Shown: positions 26,804 through 35,609, counted from the first letter of the stretch. The stretch is 64,000 bases of DNA from Streptococcus oralis (GCF_002386345.1 NZ_CP023507.1:682001-746000), one strand, 5' to 3'. Notes: a model not told the origin generated them from the letters alone. Program-made: numbers and translations.

Positions 26804-27610
26804 TTATTTTTTGCTGAAGTCGTAGTCTTTCATCACTTCGATACTATCAATGGTGATAGCAGACGTTGGTTTGTCTTTCTCATCTTTTTCAGCTTTGGCA
26901 ATCTTGTCAACAACATCCATGCCATCGATGACTTGACCAAAGACAGGGTGTTTGCCGTCTAGACTTGGATTTCCACCTTCTTTATAGGCTTCGATGATTT
27001 TCTTTGGATACTTGCTGGTAGGGAGTTTAGCTGAAATATCTGTTGAGTTTTGGTTGATGAAGAACTGGCTACCGTTGGTGTTTGGTTGACCAGTATTAGC
27101 CATAGCAAGGGCTCCTCGGATATTGTATAGGTAAGGAGAGATTTCATTTTTGAAACCAGTTCCCTTGTCCTTTGTTTTATCCTTATCATGCCAGATAGAT
27201 TGGCCCCCTGTACCATCTCCCTTAGGATCTCCAGTTTGGACCATAAAGCCATCGATGATACGGTGGAAGGTGATGCCGTTATAATAGCCTTCCTTAGCGT
27301 GAGTAAGGAAGTTTTCAACTGCTAGTGGTGCTAGTTTTGGAAAGAGTTTGATGCGGATATCGCCTTGATTTGTGTGTAAAATGACCTCGGCTTCATCTTC
27401 GGCAACTTCCTTAGAAAGTTGAGGGAAGTTGGCATTGTCATTGGTCAAAGCGTCATTCAAATCTTTGGCAGCCTGAGCAGCTGCTTTTGAGCTTTCTTCA
27501 GCTGAGATGCTAGAGTCGACATACTCATCACCACGGAGACCACGTTGGATACTAGTACATCCAGCAAGGGATACCGTTGATAGTAAAAGAAGGGTTGCTA
27601 GTTTTTTCAT
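26804..27610 (-). CDS. slrA: Lipoprotein peptidyl-prolyl isomerase SlrA
   Basis: The 268-aa protein is a secreted cyclophilin anchored as a lipoprotein. The signal is MKKLATLLLLSTVSLAGC with the lipobox LAGC, followed by a Ser/Ala/Glu-rich linker. The cyclophilin domain (about 75-260) has FHRIIDGFMVQTGDPKGDGTGG, GALAMANTGQPNTNGSQFFI and FGQVIDGMDVVDKI, with the catalytic Arg in FHR. In pneumococcus SlrA assists folding at the outer membrane face and adhesion. GAGAGG precedes ATG. Confidence 0.95.
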   Translation of the reverse strand: MKKLATLLLLSTVSLAGCTSIQRGLRGDEYVDSSISAEESSKAAAQAAKDLNDALTNDNANFPQLSKEVAEDEAEVILHTNQGDIRIKLFPKLAPLAVENFLTHAKEGYYNGITFHRIIDGFMVQTGDPKGDGTGGQSIWHDKDKTKDKGTGFKNEISPYLYNIRGALAMANTGQPNTNGSQFFINQNSTDISAKLPTSKYPKKIIEAYKEGGNPSLDGKHPVFGQVIDGMDVVDKIAKAEKDEKDKPTSAITIDSIEVMKDYDFSKK

Positions 27611-27718
27611 TGTTAACCTCTCAAAAATTCATTTCTACCATTGTACCTTAAAAGGAGTTTGATTTCAAATGTAAAAGATAAGGCAAGTTTTCAGAAAATA
27701 AATCTTCAGACTGCTTGT

Positions 27719-28069
27719 TTAGAGATTTTTCTTTGGATGACGGTCGATAATTTCCTGATATTGTTCCAGTATCTGCTCTCCCTTTGGAGTCAATTTGTAG
27801 CATCGAATCGAAAAGTGACTAGCTAATTCCTCTTCTGATAAGTTTTCATGAAGAGTTTGAACAAGATCAGCCGCTTTCATCTTAGAAAGTCCTGTAACTC
27901 CCTTACTTTTGAGGATATTCTTTTTCATTGTAGCATTCAGATGGTCGAGTGAATCGAAGGCGGTTTCGATAATAGTATAGCCTTTTTCTACCAGACTGCT
28001 TAGATGTTTTGGTGCATTAATGCCATAAGTGTACTCGAAATATTTAGGAAACCAGGTCTCGAAAAGAAT
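27719..28069 (-). CDS. SAP-domain-like protein with apparent ATT start
   Basis: The 116-residue frame reads (M)LFETWFPKYFEYTYGI...GYTIIETAFDSLDHLNAT...TGLSKMKAADLVQTLHENL...YKLTPKGEQILEQYQEIIDRHP. It resembles streptococcal proteins that carry a SAP-like helix-extended-helix (the TGLSKMKAADLV part). There is no ATG, GTG or TTG upstream before a stop. An ATT codon (28069-28067) overlaps the TAA stop of the HTH gene and stands 7 nt after GAGG. Either this is a rare AUU start with coupling, or the 5' end was lost. The first ATG (27928) would drop the conserved N-terminal half. Confidence 0.5.
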   Translation of the reverse strand: MLFETWFPKYFEYTYGINAPKHLSSLVEKGYTIIETAFDSLDHLNATMKKNILKSKGVTGLSKMKAADLVQTLHENLSEEELASHFSIRCYKLTPKGEQILEQYQEIIDRHPKKNL

Positions 28070-28293
28070 TATGCTTCCTCTTTTTTTCTGAGTTCAAAGA
28101 GGTCTTCTACTTTAAGATTAAAAACTTGAGCAATTTTAAGAGCCATTTCCAGCGAAGGATTGTAACGGTTATTTTCCAAGTGCAGAATTGTCTCGCGTCG
28201 CATTCCGATGAGGTCGGCTAACTCCTGCTGGGTCATGCCTGTGGACTCACGAACAGATTTGAGATTAGTAATAATCTTGCTTTCTTTGGCCAT
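28069..28293 (-). CDS. XRE-family HTH regulator
   Basis: The 74-aa protein is an HTH_3 domain: LKSVRESTGMTQQELADLIGMRRETILHLENNRYNPSLEMALKIAQVFNLKVEDLFEL. Such minimal regulators paired with an adjacent small membrane protein are common in streptococci and control membrane or envelope stress functions; the target is unknown. It starts 2 bp after the membrane protein stop (same strand) and overlaps the SAP-like frame by one base, so the three are one operon. Confidence 0.85.
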   Translation of the reverse strand: MAKESKIITNLKSVRESTGMTQQELADLIGMRRETILHLENNRYNPSLEMALKIAQVFNLKVEDLFELRKKEEA

Positions 28294-28295
28294 GC

Positions 28296-28892
28296 TTATC
28301 CTCTACGTTCCAAAATAAGATAGGCAACCGCAAAGATGCAAATCAAGGCAGCTATGCTAATAAAGATCTGGCCCATGTAAAGAGTGAGAGACCCCATATA
28401 CCCAATGATAACTGCTAGGATCATCAGTGCACCTAGTATAAAAACAAACATCAAGCTAGCTGTTTTTGCTAAATTAGCATAAAAGCGTTCGTCTGGAGTT
28501 TCCTTGACATTTCTCAAAGAGAAAGAACCAAATACAATCACTTCAATAACGAGGCCAATTCCTAAAATCCATTCTTTAATACCAGAACTTTCGCTTGGGG
28601 TCGCAACCCAAATTCCTACTGTATAAAAAATGCTTGCTGCAAACAAAAGTATCGTGTAAAGCTTAGCAGACAAGTCAAAAATAATCTTTCCCTTACCTTT
28701 CTGACTCTTATGGGGCAGTGGTTTCATATGTAGCCAGCCCCAAATAGCTACAATCTGACCTAACACTGAAATACCAGCAATAACTAACTTGGTTCCCCAA
28801 CTAAGATTAGAACCAAATAAAACAGTAAAATCAATAAAGAGAGCTACGGCAATCATTGCAATGAGGCCACGCATTTTTTTACTTTTTTTCAT
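28296..28892 (-). CDS. Membrane protein paired with an XRE regulator
   Basis: The 198-aa protein has about six hydrophobic segments arranged in pairs, with a positive N-terminus (MKKSKKMRG), a basic cytoplasmic loop HKSQKGKGK near 58-66 and a charged loop NVKETPDERF near 128-137, a motif often seen in small membrane proteins encoded beside XRE regulators. No enzymatic motif is visible. GGAGTC precedes ATG. As first gene of the operon it is presumably the effector controlled by the HTH protein. Confidence 0.7.
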   Translation of the reverse strand: MKKSKKMRGLIAMIAVALFIDFTVLFGSNLSWGTKLVIAGISVLGQIVAIWGWLHMKPLPHKSQKGKGKIIFDLSAKLYTILLFAASIFYTVGIWVATPSESSGIKEWILGIGLVIEVIVFGSFSLRNVKETPDERFYANLAKTASLMFVFILGALMILAVIIGYMGSLTLYMGQIFISIAALICIFAVAYLILERRG

Positions 28893-29783
28893 GATAGACT
28901 CCTTTTTTGTGTTATAAATATATCACACTTAAATTTAGAAAGCAAGAATTTATGTGTCAATGAGGCAATTATTTGAAAAAATTTTTTAATTAAAGACCTT
29001 GCTAGTTAAACAACTAAAGAATTCTTTGAAGCAATGCATCGGATTTGGTTTGGATAGTTTCGTTAATAATATTTGATGATAAAGAATTTTTGGAAAATCT
29101 AGATACTGTATGAATCTCTACTTTTTTTAGACTGTTATTAAGTCTGTCAGAATAAGCATTGTAGGTGCAGAAATTAATTTTTACAGAACTAAATTATTCC
29201 CCTATTTAGAATCTATTAATTCATATTTTATAAATTAATTAGTAGATATTGTTCTTAAAATCCTTGATATTTCGCTGTTTTAGTCCAATTGAAATCTATA
29301 CTTTCCAAACCAAGTCTTAAGAAAGCTCGCAAAGCTAGCCAGTTCTCTAAACGTTAAGAACTAGCTACAATACAGCATTTACAACACTTCATATATCACA
29401 CCATTCAATTAAAAGTTATTCAAATTAGATGAAAATTTATTTTCTGAAAAATCGGGAAAACGTTGATTTTAAGTGGATTTTGAAATATATTCAAATTGGA
29501 GTTTTAAAAACCAGCTTTCGGTGGTAAAAATACCAAAGTTGATTCTCCAAAGGAGGATAATATCACCTGCCAGAAGATTGTCTTCTATTTCATTTTGGGA
29601 CAAACTTGGGATTTAGTAGCGAAGTCTCGATATCATGATCAGGAGAGATGTAAGGCTTAACCTGATGGTCTTTGTAAATGTTCTCTAGACTAGTATTCAT
29701 AAAGTTTCTCTTTCTAATTTATCCCTATTAATCTAATAAATTTCTAAAAAAATAAAAATTTTAAACTCTGTCAAGTTTTTTTC
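28893..29783. other. Long AT-rich intergenic region before rpsP
   Basis: About 890 bp with no full-length gene. It holds the promoter region of the membrane-protein operon, an AGACT/AGTCT dyad near 29128, an AGTTCT/AGAACT dyad near 29340-29372, a minus-strand 36-codon ORF (29590-29700) and its possible terminator near 29510-29545. It is larger than is usual in this compact genome and looks like decayed DNA. Confidence 0.6.
29590..29700 (-). CDS. 36-aa ORF, possible remnant or small protein
   Basis: ATG opens a frame beginning MNTSLENIYKDHQVKPY and ending NPKFVPK. A modest AGAGA lies upstream. A hairpin with a T-run follows at about 29510-29545 on the same strand, which would suit a short transcript. 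Composition is protein-like. It may be the 5' stub of a longer gene; the family is not recognised. Confidence 0.35.
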   Translation of the reverse strand: MNTSLENIYKDHQVKPYISPDHDIETSLLNPKFVPK

Positions 29784-29811
29784 TTGACACCTGTCAGAAA
29801 TCTGCTATAAT
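29784..29811 (+). promoter_or_regulatory. rpsP promoter
   Basis: TTGACA (29784-29789), 16-bp spacer and TATAAT (29806-29811). A TGTCAAG/CTTGACA dyad overlaps the -35. Confidence 0.85.
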
Positions 29812-29877
29812 AGAACATGTGCTAAATAGCTCAGCTATTTCACCGAAATAAAAAAATAAGAAAAGAGACATTAAAAA

Positions 29878-30150
29878 ATGGCAGTTAAAATCCGTTTGAC
29901 TCGTATGGGTTCTAAGAAAAAACCTTTCTACCGTATCAACGTAGCAGACTCACGTTCACCACGTGACGGACGTTTCATCGAAACAGTTGGGACTTACAAC
30001 CCACTTGTTGCTGAAAACCAAGTAACTTTGAAAGAAGACCGCATTCTTGCATGGTTGGCTGATGGAGCTCAACCTTCAGATACAGTTCGCAACATCCTTT
30101 CAAAAGAAGGTGTATTGAAAAAATTCCACGATTCTAAATTCTCAAAATAA
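29878..30150 (+). CDS. rpsP: 30S ribosomal protein S16
   Basis: The 90-aa protein is S16 with the family start [41 protein letters not shown]. It binds 16S rRNA and is needed for 30S assembly. Length is standard. It is strongly expressed, judging by the near-consensus promoter and codon use. khpA follows after 19 bp and is co-transcribed. Confidence 0.98.
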   Translation: MAVKIRLTRMGSKKKPFYRINVADSRSPRDGRFIETVGTYNPLVAENQVTLKEDRILAWLADGAQPSDTVRNILSKEGVLKKFHDSKFSK

Positions 30151-30169
30151 GTTTAAAGTAGGTTGACAG

Positions 30170-30409
30170 ATGGATACGATTGAAAATCTCATTATTGCGA
30201 TTGTGAAACCTTTGATTTCACAACCTGATGCCTTAACTATCAAGATTGAAGACACACCAGAGTTTTTGGAGTATCACTTGGATCTTGACCAAAGCGATGT
30301 CGGTCGTGTTATCGGTCGTAAGGGTCGCACTATCTCAGCGATAAGAACGATTGTCTACTCTGTCCCAACTGAAGACAAGAAAGTAAGAATCGTTATCGAT
30401 GAAAAATAA
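30170..30409 (+). CDS. khpA: KH-domain RNA-binding protein KhpA
   Basis: The 79-aa protein is a single KH domain with the GxxG-type loop [14 protein letters not shown] near residues 44-57. In pneumococcus KhpA forms a complex with KhpB (EloR) and affects cell elongation and division. It shares a transcript with rpsP, the usual arrangement in Firmicutes. A terminator overlaps the stop codon. Confidence 0.95.
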   Translation: MDTIENLIIAIVKPLISQPDALTIKIEDTPEFLEYHLDLDQSDVGRVIGRKGRTISAIRTIVYSVPTEDKKVRIVIDEK

Positions 30410-30438
30410 AAAAGCGGGACAGATGTCTCGCTTTTTTT
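30408..30438 (+). terminator. Terminator of rpsP-khpA
   Basis: AAAAAGCGGGACA and TGTCTCGCTTTTTTT around a 3-nt loop. Confidence 0.9.
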
Positions 30439-30450
30439 GTTGAGGAGAAG

Positions 30451-30783
30451 ATGAAGGATTTAACCTTTAGACAATTACAAGCTTACTTACTCGAACATTA
30501 CCAGCAATCTCGAACTGAGGAAGGCCTCTTTATCAAGCTAGTGGAGGAAGTCGGAGAAGTAGCCGAGGTCTTGAATGGGCGCTCTGGTCGAAAAGAGGGC
30601 GTCCAGGACTCAAATGAGGAACTTGCCAAAGAACTAGCTGATATTATTCACTACACGGTCGCTATTGCGGCTATCAACGATATTGACCTAACCAAAACCA
30701 TCTTTGACAAAGATAAAAAAGCGGCCATTAAGTACCAACATGAAAGAGATTTGGAGAGTTTTTTGAAGGGGAAGGAGAGTTGA
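30451..30783 (+). CDS. MazG-like nucleotide pyrophosphohydrolase
   Basis: The 110-aa protein has the MazG fold motifs: EEVGEVAEVL near residues 29-38 and ELADIIHYTVAIA near 61-73, which supply the Mg-binding acidic residues. The family hydrolyses non-canonical or modified nucleoside triphosphates to the monophosphates. It is a single-domain, short form. GGAG precedes ATG. The gene is just after the khpA terminator, with no obvious promoter, so read-through is possible. Confidence 0.8.
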   Translation: MKDLTFRQLQAYLLEHYQQSRTEEGLFIKLVEEVGEVAEVLNGRSGRKEGVQDSNEELAKELADIIHYTVAIAAINDIDLTKTIFDKDKKAAIKYQHERDLESFLKGKES

Positions 30784-30880
30784 TGTCCTCTTTCTCCAAC
30801 TTGTGAAAATCCTTGGAACGTGATAAAATAAAGGATAAGGATTTTTAATAATTCATTATATAGAATGAGTGGATTTCTTT

Positions 30881-31669
30881 ATGAAGAGGATTGATGTGTC
30901 TACGAAAATTGGCAGTCTCTCTGTTACTTATCAAAAGCAAAAGAAAGTGCTAGTTTGTCTAAATGGAGCAGGTTTGCTACCAAGTTATGAAAATTTTTCA
31001 CTTATACTTGAAAAACTTCCTCCCACAATTGGTTATTTGACAATTGATTTTCCAAACACAGGTAGAAGTCCGATTCATGACCAAGCTGGAAAAAAGCTGG
31101 ATAATCTTGTAGACGCAGTTTATGAAGTACTTGAAGAATTGGCGATTTCTGAATATATACTTTGTGTACATAGTTTGAGTGGAATTTTAGCTTGCAAATT
31201 GCTCAACAAGCCAATTAAGTGTCAAGCTTTAGTAGCGATTGAACCGACAACTAAAAAAGTCATATTTGCTGATTTTTCAGAAACTCCTTATCCAGGAATG
31301 GAAGAGCAGATGAGGTTGATTGACGAGTATGGTCCTGAACTTTATTTGAAGAATTTAACTCAAGCAATATTTAGCCCTGAAACGAATAAAGAAATCTGGG
31401 AAATAATACAAGAAAAAAGCTTAGAGTTGGAAAAGCAAAATCCAGGATTTCAGATATCTGGAGAGATTACTGAGGAAGATTTTGAGGATGTATCAATAGC
31501 AGATTGTATCCCTGTATTTATTTTCTGTCAGGCTTATAGAGAAAAAGAGTACAGAGAATCAGAATATTGGACTTCCAATACTAAACTCATTTTAGGAGGA
31601 AATCACCATTATTTACAATGGTCAGAATCAAAAAAGATTGCGGCTATTATTCGAGAATTGTCAGAATAA
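30881..31669 (+). CDS. Alpha/beta hydrolase-fold protein
   Basis: The 262-aa protein shows an alpha/beta hydrolase pattern: a strand with VLVCLNGAG (oxyanion region), DFPNTGRSP, and the nucleophile elbow CVHSLSGILA near residues 95-104, where the serine of H-S-L-S-G is the likely nucleophile. A C-terminal histidine appears in GGNHHYLQWSES. Substrate is unknown. ATG 30881 is preferred to GTG 30869, though neither RBS is strong. It is more AT-rich than its neighbours, which may mark it as an acquired gene. Confidence 0.7.
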   Translation: MKRIDVSTKIGSLSVTYQKQKKVLVCLNGAGLLPSYENFSLILEKLPPTIGYLTIDFPNTGRSPIHDQAGKKLDNLVDAVYEVLEELAISEYILCVHSLSGILACKLLNKPIKCQALVAIEPTTKKVIFADFSETPYPGMEEQMRLIDEYGPELYLKNLTQAIFSPETNKEIWEIIQEKSLELEKQNPGFQISGEITEEDFEDVSIADCIPVFIFCQAYREKEYRESEYWTSNTKLILGGNHHYLQWSESKKIAAIIRELSE

Positions 31670-31699
31670 GATGGAAAGAAGGAGAGTACAGGAGACAAG

Positions 31700-32218
31700 A
31701 TGAACTACTTTAATGTTGGAAAAATCGTTAATACGCAGGGTTTACAGGGTGAGATGCGTGTCTTGTCTGTGACGGATTTTGCTGAGGAACGGTTTAAAAA
31801 GGGGGCAGAGCTGGCTTTATTTGATGAAAAAGATCAGTTTGTCCAAACAGTGACCATCGCAAGTCACCGTAAGCAGAAGAACTTTGACATTATCAAGTTC
31901 AAAGATATGTACCATATCAATGCGATTGAAAAGTACAAGGGTTATAGTCTCAAGGTCGCTGAGGAAGATTTGAACGATTTAGATGATGGTGAATTCTATT
32001 ATCACGAGATTATCGGTTTGGAAGTTTACGAGGGTGATAACTTGATTGGAACCATCAAGGAAATTCTGCAACCAGGAGCCAATGATGTCTGGGTGGTAAA
32101 GCGAAAAGGTAAGCGAGATTTGCTTTTACCTTACATTCCGCCAGTAGTTCTCAATGTTGATATTCTAAACAAGCGGGTCGAAGTGGAAATCTTAGAAGGG
32201 TTAGATGATGAAGATTGA
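31700..32218 (+). CDS. rimM: Ribosome maturation factor RimM
   Basis: The 172-aa protein has the RimM N-terminal domain ([24 protein letters not shown]) and the C-terminal PRC barrel ([28 protein letters not shown]). It helps 30S head assembly by binding S19. The stop overlaps trmD, the usual coupling of this pair. Confidence 0.96.
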   Translation: MNYFNVGKIVNTQGLQGEMRVLSVTDFAEERFKKGAELALFDEKDQFVQTVTIASHRKQKNFDIIKFKDMYHINAIEKYKGYSLKVAEEDLNDLDDGEFYYHEIIGLEVYEGDNLIGTIKEILQPGANDVWVVKRKGKRDLLLPYIPPVVLNVDILNKRVEVEILEGLDDED

Positions 32219-32927
32219 TATTTTAACCCTCTTTCCGGAGATGTTTTCTCCGCTGGAGCACTCGATTGTTGGGAAGGCTCGAGAAAAAGGGCTCTTGGAT
32301 ATCCAGTACCATAATTTCAGAGAATACGCTGAAAAAGCCCGTCATGTTGACGATGAGCCCTACGGAGGCGGTCAAGGAATGTTGCTCCGTGCCCAACCTA
32401 TTTTCGATGCCTTTGATGCCATTGAAAAGAATAATCCCCGCGTCATTCTTCTCGATCCTGCTGGGAAACAATTCGATCAAGCTTACGCTGAGGCTTTGGC
32501 TCAAGAAGAGGAACTGATCTTTATCTGTGGTCACTATGAAGGGTATGACGAGCGCATCAAGACCTTGGTAACCGATGAAATTTCTCTAGGAGACTATGTT
32601 TTGACTGGAGGAGAATTGGCGGCCATGACCATGATTGATGCGACCGTTCGCCTGATACCAGAAGTGATTGGTAAGGAGTCTAGCCACCAGGATGATAGCT
32701 TTTCTTCAGGTCTTCTCGAATATCCTCAGTATACACGCCCTTATGACTATCGAGGCATGGTCGTGCCAGATGTGCTCATGAGTGGGCACCATGAAAAGAT
32801 TCGCCAGTGGCGACTGTATGAGAGTCTAAAGAAAACCTACGAGCGCAGACCTGACCTACTAGATAACTATCAACTAACAGCCGAAGAAGAAAAGATGCTG
32901 GCTGCAATCAAAGAAAACAAAGAATAA
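32208..32927 (+). CDS. trmD: tRNA (guanine-N1)-methyltransferase TrmD
   Basis: The 239-aa SPOUT methyltransferase makes m1G37 in tRNAs and prevents frameshifts. Conserved segments are [10 protein letters not shown] at the start, [27 protein letters not shown], the trefoil-knot [15 protein letters not shown], and the C-terminal [23 protein letters not shown]. Two ATGs are in tandem; the second (32208) gives the standard N-terminus MKIDIL. It overlaps rimM by 11 bp. Confidence 0.97.
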   Translation: MKIDILTLFPEMFSPLEHSIVGKAREKGLLDIQYHNFREYAEKARHVDDEPYGGGQGMLLRAQPIFDAFDAIEKNNPRVILLDPAGKQFDQAYAEALAQEEELIFICGHYEGYDERIKTLVTDEISLGDYVLTGGELAAMTMIDATVRLIPEVIGKESSHQDDSFSSGLLEYPQYTRPYDYRGMVVPDVLMSGHHEKIRQWRLYESLKKTYERRPDLLDNYQLTAEEEKMLAAIKENKE

Positions 32928-32938
32928 AGGAGAACCTT

Positions 32939-33277
32939 ATGCAAGTAATCAAACGTAATGGAGAAATTGCTGAATTTGATCCAGATAAAATTTACCAAGC
33001 TGTCCTAAAAGCAGCTCAAACAGTTTATGTTTTGACCGATGACTTGCGTCAAAACTTAGCGCAAGTTACAAAAAAAGTCGTTTTGGACTTGGAAGAAGCA
33101 AAAGTAGAACGTGCTACTATCAGCATGATCCAATCAATGGTTGAGCACCGCTTACTTGGAGCTGGTTACATCACAATTGCAGAACACTATATCTCTTATC
33201 GTTTGCAACGCGATTTGGAGAGAAGTGGTTATGGCGACCATATCGCCGTTCACCTTCATTTTGAACAAATCCGTTAA
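32939..33277 (+). CDS. Stand-alone ATP-cone protein
   Basis: The 112-aa protein is almost only an ATP-cone domain: QVIKRNGEIAEFDPDKIYQAVLKAA and the helical VERATISMIQSMVEHRLLGAGYITIAEHYISYRLQRDLERSG. ATP-cones are nucleotide-sensing domains in ribonucleotide reductases and NrdR, but this one has neither a zinc ribbon nor a catalytic domain. Its job is unknown; a regulatory partner role is inferred. GGAG precedes ATG, 11 bp after trmD, so it is in the rimM-trmD operon. Confidence 0.8.
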   Translation: MQVIKRNGEIAEFDPDKIYQAVLKAAQTVYVLTDDLRQNLAQVTKKVVLDLEEAKVERATISMIQSMVEHRLLGAGYITIAEHYISYRLQRDLERSGYGDHIAVHLHFEQIR

Positions 33278-33316
33278 GAAAAAGAGTGGGATGCAAAGAA
33301 CATCTCACTCTTTCTT
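33278..33316. terminator. Bidirectional terminator
   Basis: AAGAGTGGGATG and CATCTCACTCTT pair around a 7-nt loop with A- and T-rich flanks. It serves the ATP-cone gene and the converging gene at 33305. Confidence 0.8.
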
Positions 33317-33625
33317 AAATAGACTTTTCTGAGCTTTTTGTACAGTTGAGGGAACGAAACGAAGTCGCTTAATATCACTGATACGAATGATTCGAGTTAC
33401 GTTTTTTGAAAAATTTTTGACGATAATTTGTTGGCGATTAGCATCGTGTTTGACAATATCACCTGTAAAACTTGTCTCAGCAAGTATGACATGAATAGCC
33501 GACTTTTTCTGGATGGCTTGTTCAATCATAGCAGTGAGGGAGTTGTCCTCGATTTGAGGATGATCATCATTCCCATTGAGAAAACCCTGTAGTTTATCTA
33601 GAACTAGTTTGAATGTCTGTCTCAT
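33305..33625 (-). CDS. Conserved protein with YolD-like beta core
   Basis: The 106-aa protein has a helical N-terminal part and a beta-rich segment AIHVILAETSFTGDIVKHDANRQQIIVKNFSKNVTRIIRISDIKRLRFVP that looks like a small Sm/YolD-like barrel. The function is not known. AGGATT lies before ATG. It is alone on the minus strand between two plus-strand genes. Confidence 0.6.
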   Translation of the reverse strand: MRQTFKLVLDKLQGFLNGNDDHPQIEDNSLTAMIEQAIQKKSAIHVILAETSFTGDIVKHDANRQQIIVKNFSKNVTRIIRISDIKRLRFVPSTVQKAQKSLFKKE

Positions 33626-33728
33626 AGAATCCTCCCTTCTTATATATCCACATTATATAAAATTTTCTTAAAAACCACAAGATTTTTACGAATAGACTAT
33701 AGAAAGCATATCACATAAAGGAGTTAAA

Positions 33729-33947
33729 ATGGCAGAATTTACATTTGAAATTGAAGAACACTTGCTCACCTTGTCTGAAAATGACAAAGGATGGACAAAA
33801 GAACTAAATCGCGTTAGCTTTAATGGATCACCAGCAAAGTTTGATATTCGTTCTTGGAGTCCAGACCATACTAAAATGGGCAAGGGAATTACTCTTACAA
33901 ATGAAGAATTTCAGGTAATGGTTGATGCTTTTAAAGGTGGACAATAA
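33729..33947 (+). CDS. YdbC/PC4-like ssDNA-binding protein
   Basis: The 72-aa protein resembles the PC4-like YdbC family of lactic acid bacteria: FTFEIEEHLLTLSENDKGWTKELNRVSFNGSPAKFDIRSWSPDHTKMGKGITLTNEEF. Lactococcal YdbC has the PC4 fold as a dimer and binds single-stranded DNA. It probably has a role in transcription or repair. AAAGGAG precedes ATG and a terminator follows. Confidence 0.8.
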   Translation: MAEFTFEIEEHLLTLSENDKGWTKELNRVSFNGSPAKFDIRSWSPDHTKMGKGITLTNEEFQVMVDAFKGGQ

Positions 33948-33980
33948 AAAAATCTTGAGTAGAACTCAAGATTCTTTTTT
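33945..33980. terminator. Terminator between ydbC-like and TetR genes
   Basis: AATCTTGAGT (33951-33960) and ACTCAAGATT (33964-33973), 3-nt loop, A-tract before and T-tract after, so it works both ways. Confidence 0.88.
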
Positions 33981-34537
33981 TAGGACACGATATAGTCACA
34001 AAGAGAAGTCTTAGCCAATTGAATGAAAGTCTCTCTATACTCTTCAGGTGGAATTGGATTATCTTTACGAATCCAGACCTCAATGAAAGAGATTGCCATA
34101 GTCGTAATGATATAAGCGATGTCTTCTTTATTAAAATTATATTTCAGTTGGTAATTGACATTCTTGAGGACCCATTCAGAGTATGTTCCACGAAGAAATT
34201 CCTTCCAACATGGGTCGACTTGTGTGGTATACAAGGTGTTAATAACTTCCCTTTTTTCGTATATGAGAGGAAGTATATGGTCTGCTAAAAAGCTGATAGG
34301 ATCTCCATCATTGCTAGGGCAGAACTTATTAAAGACGTTAAAAATGTGCTGATTGGTCTCTTCGTGAATGTATTCGATAATATCTTCAAAGTTGTTAAAA
34401 TGCTTTTGATAAATCGCTTGTCGTGAAATACCAGCTTCAGCAGCAATTTCAGTCATTGTAAAGGAACTACGCTGAGGATTTTTCTTAGCTAGTGTGATGA
34501 GAGCTCTAATGATTAGCTCACGAGTATTCTTTGCCAT
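33980..34537 (-). CDS. TetR-family regulator
   Basis: The 185-aa protein has a TetR HTH: RELIIRALITLAKKNPQRSSFTMTEIAAEAGISRQAIYQKHFNNFEDIIEYI, followed by a helical ligand domain similar to TetR_C regulators of streptococci. The longer frame to 34621 is rejected because ATG 34537 has an AGG-type RBS and the family N-terminus MAKNTRELI. No target gene is adjacent in the same direction; the operator is not evident. Confidence 0.8.
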   Translation of the reverse strand: MAKNTRELIIRALITLAKKNPQRSSFTMTEIAAEAGISRQAIYQKHFNNFEDIIEYIHEETNQHIFNVFNKFCPSNDGDPISFLADHILPLIYEKREVINTLYTTQVDPCWKEFLRGTYSEWVLKNVNYQLKYNFNKEDIAYIITTMAISFIEVWIRKDNPIPPEEYRETFIQLAKTSLCDYIVS

Positions 34538-34896
34538 AGAATTACCTTTCTTCTTATAATTATTTACAGTTATTTTTGAATGAAGAAAAATCAGAATGTT
34601 CAAGTTAATATAAATAATCAATGAACATTAAATTTTCTGAATCTTTTAGGTAGCTCTATTGTATCACAAATAATTTATAAAATATAGCTCTCTCAGTGAA
34701 AATGCGTTTTCTGAAAAGTATACAATTGCCAACCTTCCGAAATCAATGGAAGCATATTTGGTTTGAATCAATTAGAATACTTTTCTACTTTGCATATTTT
34801 GAATAGCTATAATTTGAAGAATAAAACGATTAATATTCATACTGGTATAAGAATAGTCAAGTATCTAAATAGTGTACAGTTGATTCTTAGAATGGA
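34538..34896. other. Intergenic region without recognised gene
   Basis: About 360 AT-rich bases between the TetR start and the bioY terminator. A 96-codon plus-strand frame crosses the bioY antisense and has no RBS, so it is not supported. The TetR promoter must lie here. Confidence 0.5.
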
Positions 34897-34932
34897 AATA
34901 GTCCAGAACAATGGTTCTGGACTATTCTTTTA
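34897..34932. terminator. Terminator downstream of bioY
   Basis: AATAGTCCAGAAC (34897-34909) and GTTCTGGACTATT (34914-34926) give a perfect 13-bp stem with a 4-nt loop; the T-tail is better on the plus strand. Confidence 0.8.
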
Positions 34933-35466
34933 TCTTGAAAAATATGGAAGGCTTTTCAATCGTTTGAGTAGGGGACGACTAATGAAACTAATGGCAATAA
35001 TCTTACCAAGATCAGGGAGGATAAAGGGAAGGACACCGACAGCTAGTGCCTGATCAAATGGCATACCAGCTAGGAAGTGGAGGCTGAGAATGCCTCCGAC
35101 AAAGACGAGGGAGTCACCCAAGAGGTTGGCTAGGAAAATGCGAATGTAGCCACTATTTTGATGGATGAGATAAGATGTAAGTCCAGCATAGACAAGGTCG
35201 AACCAAAGATAACCTGCACTTGGGCCGATTAAAACGTGAAATCCTGCACCACCCCCTGCAAAGACAGGTAGACCAATAGCACCCAGCAAGAGATAGAGAG
35301 CTACAGATAGAACAGCTTCTCTGGGTCTAAAAACAGTAGCAATCAGACCGATTGCAAAGTTTTGCAAAGTGAAAGGTACAGGACCGATAGGGAGACTGAT
35401 TTGTGCCAATACGGCGATGAGAGCAGCACCGATAGCAGGGATAGCATAGATATGAGCTTTTTTCAA
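34930..35466 (-). CDS. bioY: Biotin transporter BioY
   Basis: The 178-aa protein is the substrate-binding S component of an ECF biotin transporter, with six membrane segments. Signature parts are LAQISLPIGPVPFTLQNFAIGL, GLPVFAGGGAGFHVLIGPSAGYL (the biotin-site glycine-rich loop) and LPFILPDLGKIIAIS. It uses the shared EcfAA'T module encoded elsewhere. The start is TTG at 35466, with AGAGG 9 nt upstream. On the minus strand a TTGACT-16-TATAAT promoter lies upstream, followed by an ATAGT-T-ACTAT dyad that may be an operator. Confidence 0.92.
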   Translation of the reverse strand: MKKAHIYAIPAIGAALIAVLAQISLPIGPVPFTLQNFAIGLIATVFRPREAVLSVALYLLLGAIGLPVFAGGGAGFHVLIGPSAGYLWFDLVYAGLTSYLIHQNSGYIRIFLANLLGDSLVFVGGILSLHFLAGMPFDQALAVGVLPFILPDLGKIIAISFISRPLLKRLKSLPYFSR

Positions 35467-35573
35467 AACTGTTAACCTCTTTTCAAAATTATAGTAACTA
35501 TTATACTAATCTAGAAAGAAAAGTCAACCTATTTTTGAAATCAAGGTAACAATTTTGTAACAGCCGATTTTAC

Positions 35574-35602
35574 AAGTAAAAAGAGACCTCAAGAGGTCTC
35601 TT
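35574..35602 (-). terminator. Terminator of gor
   Basis: AAGAGACCTC (35581-35590) and GAGGTCTCTT (35593-35602), then TTTTTAC on the minus strand. Confidence 0.85.
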
Positions 35603-35609
35603 GTGATAA

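Noticed and set aside
34763..35053. 96-codon plus-strand frame before and over the bioY 3' end
   Set aside because: It includes the terminator hairpin and the antisense of bioY, and has no RBS.
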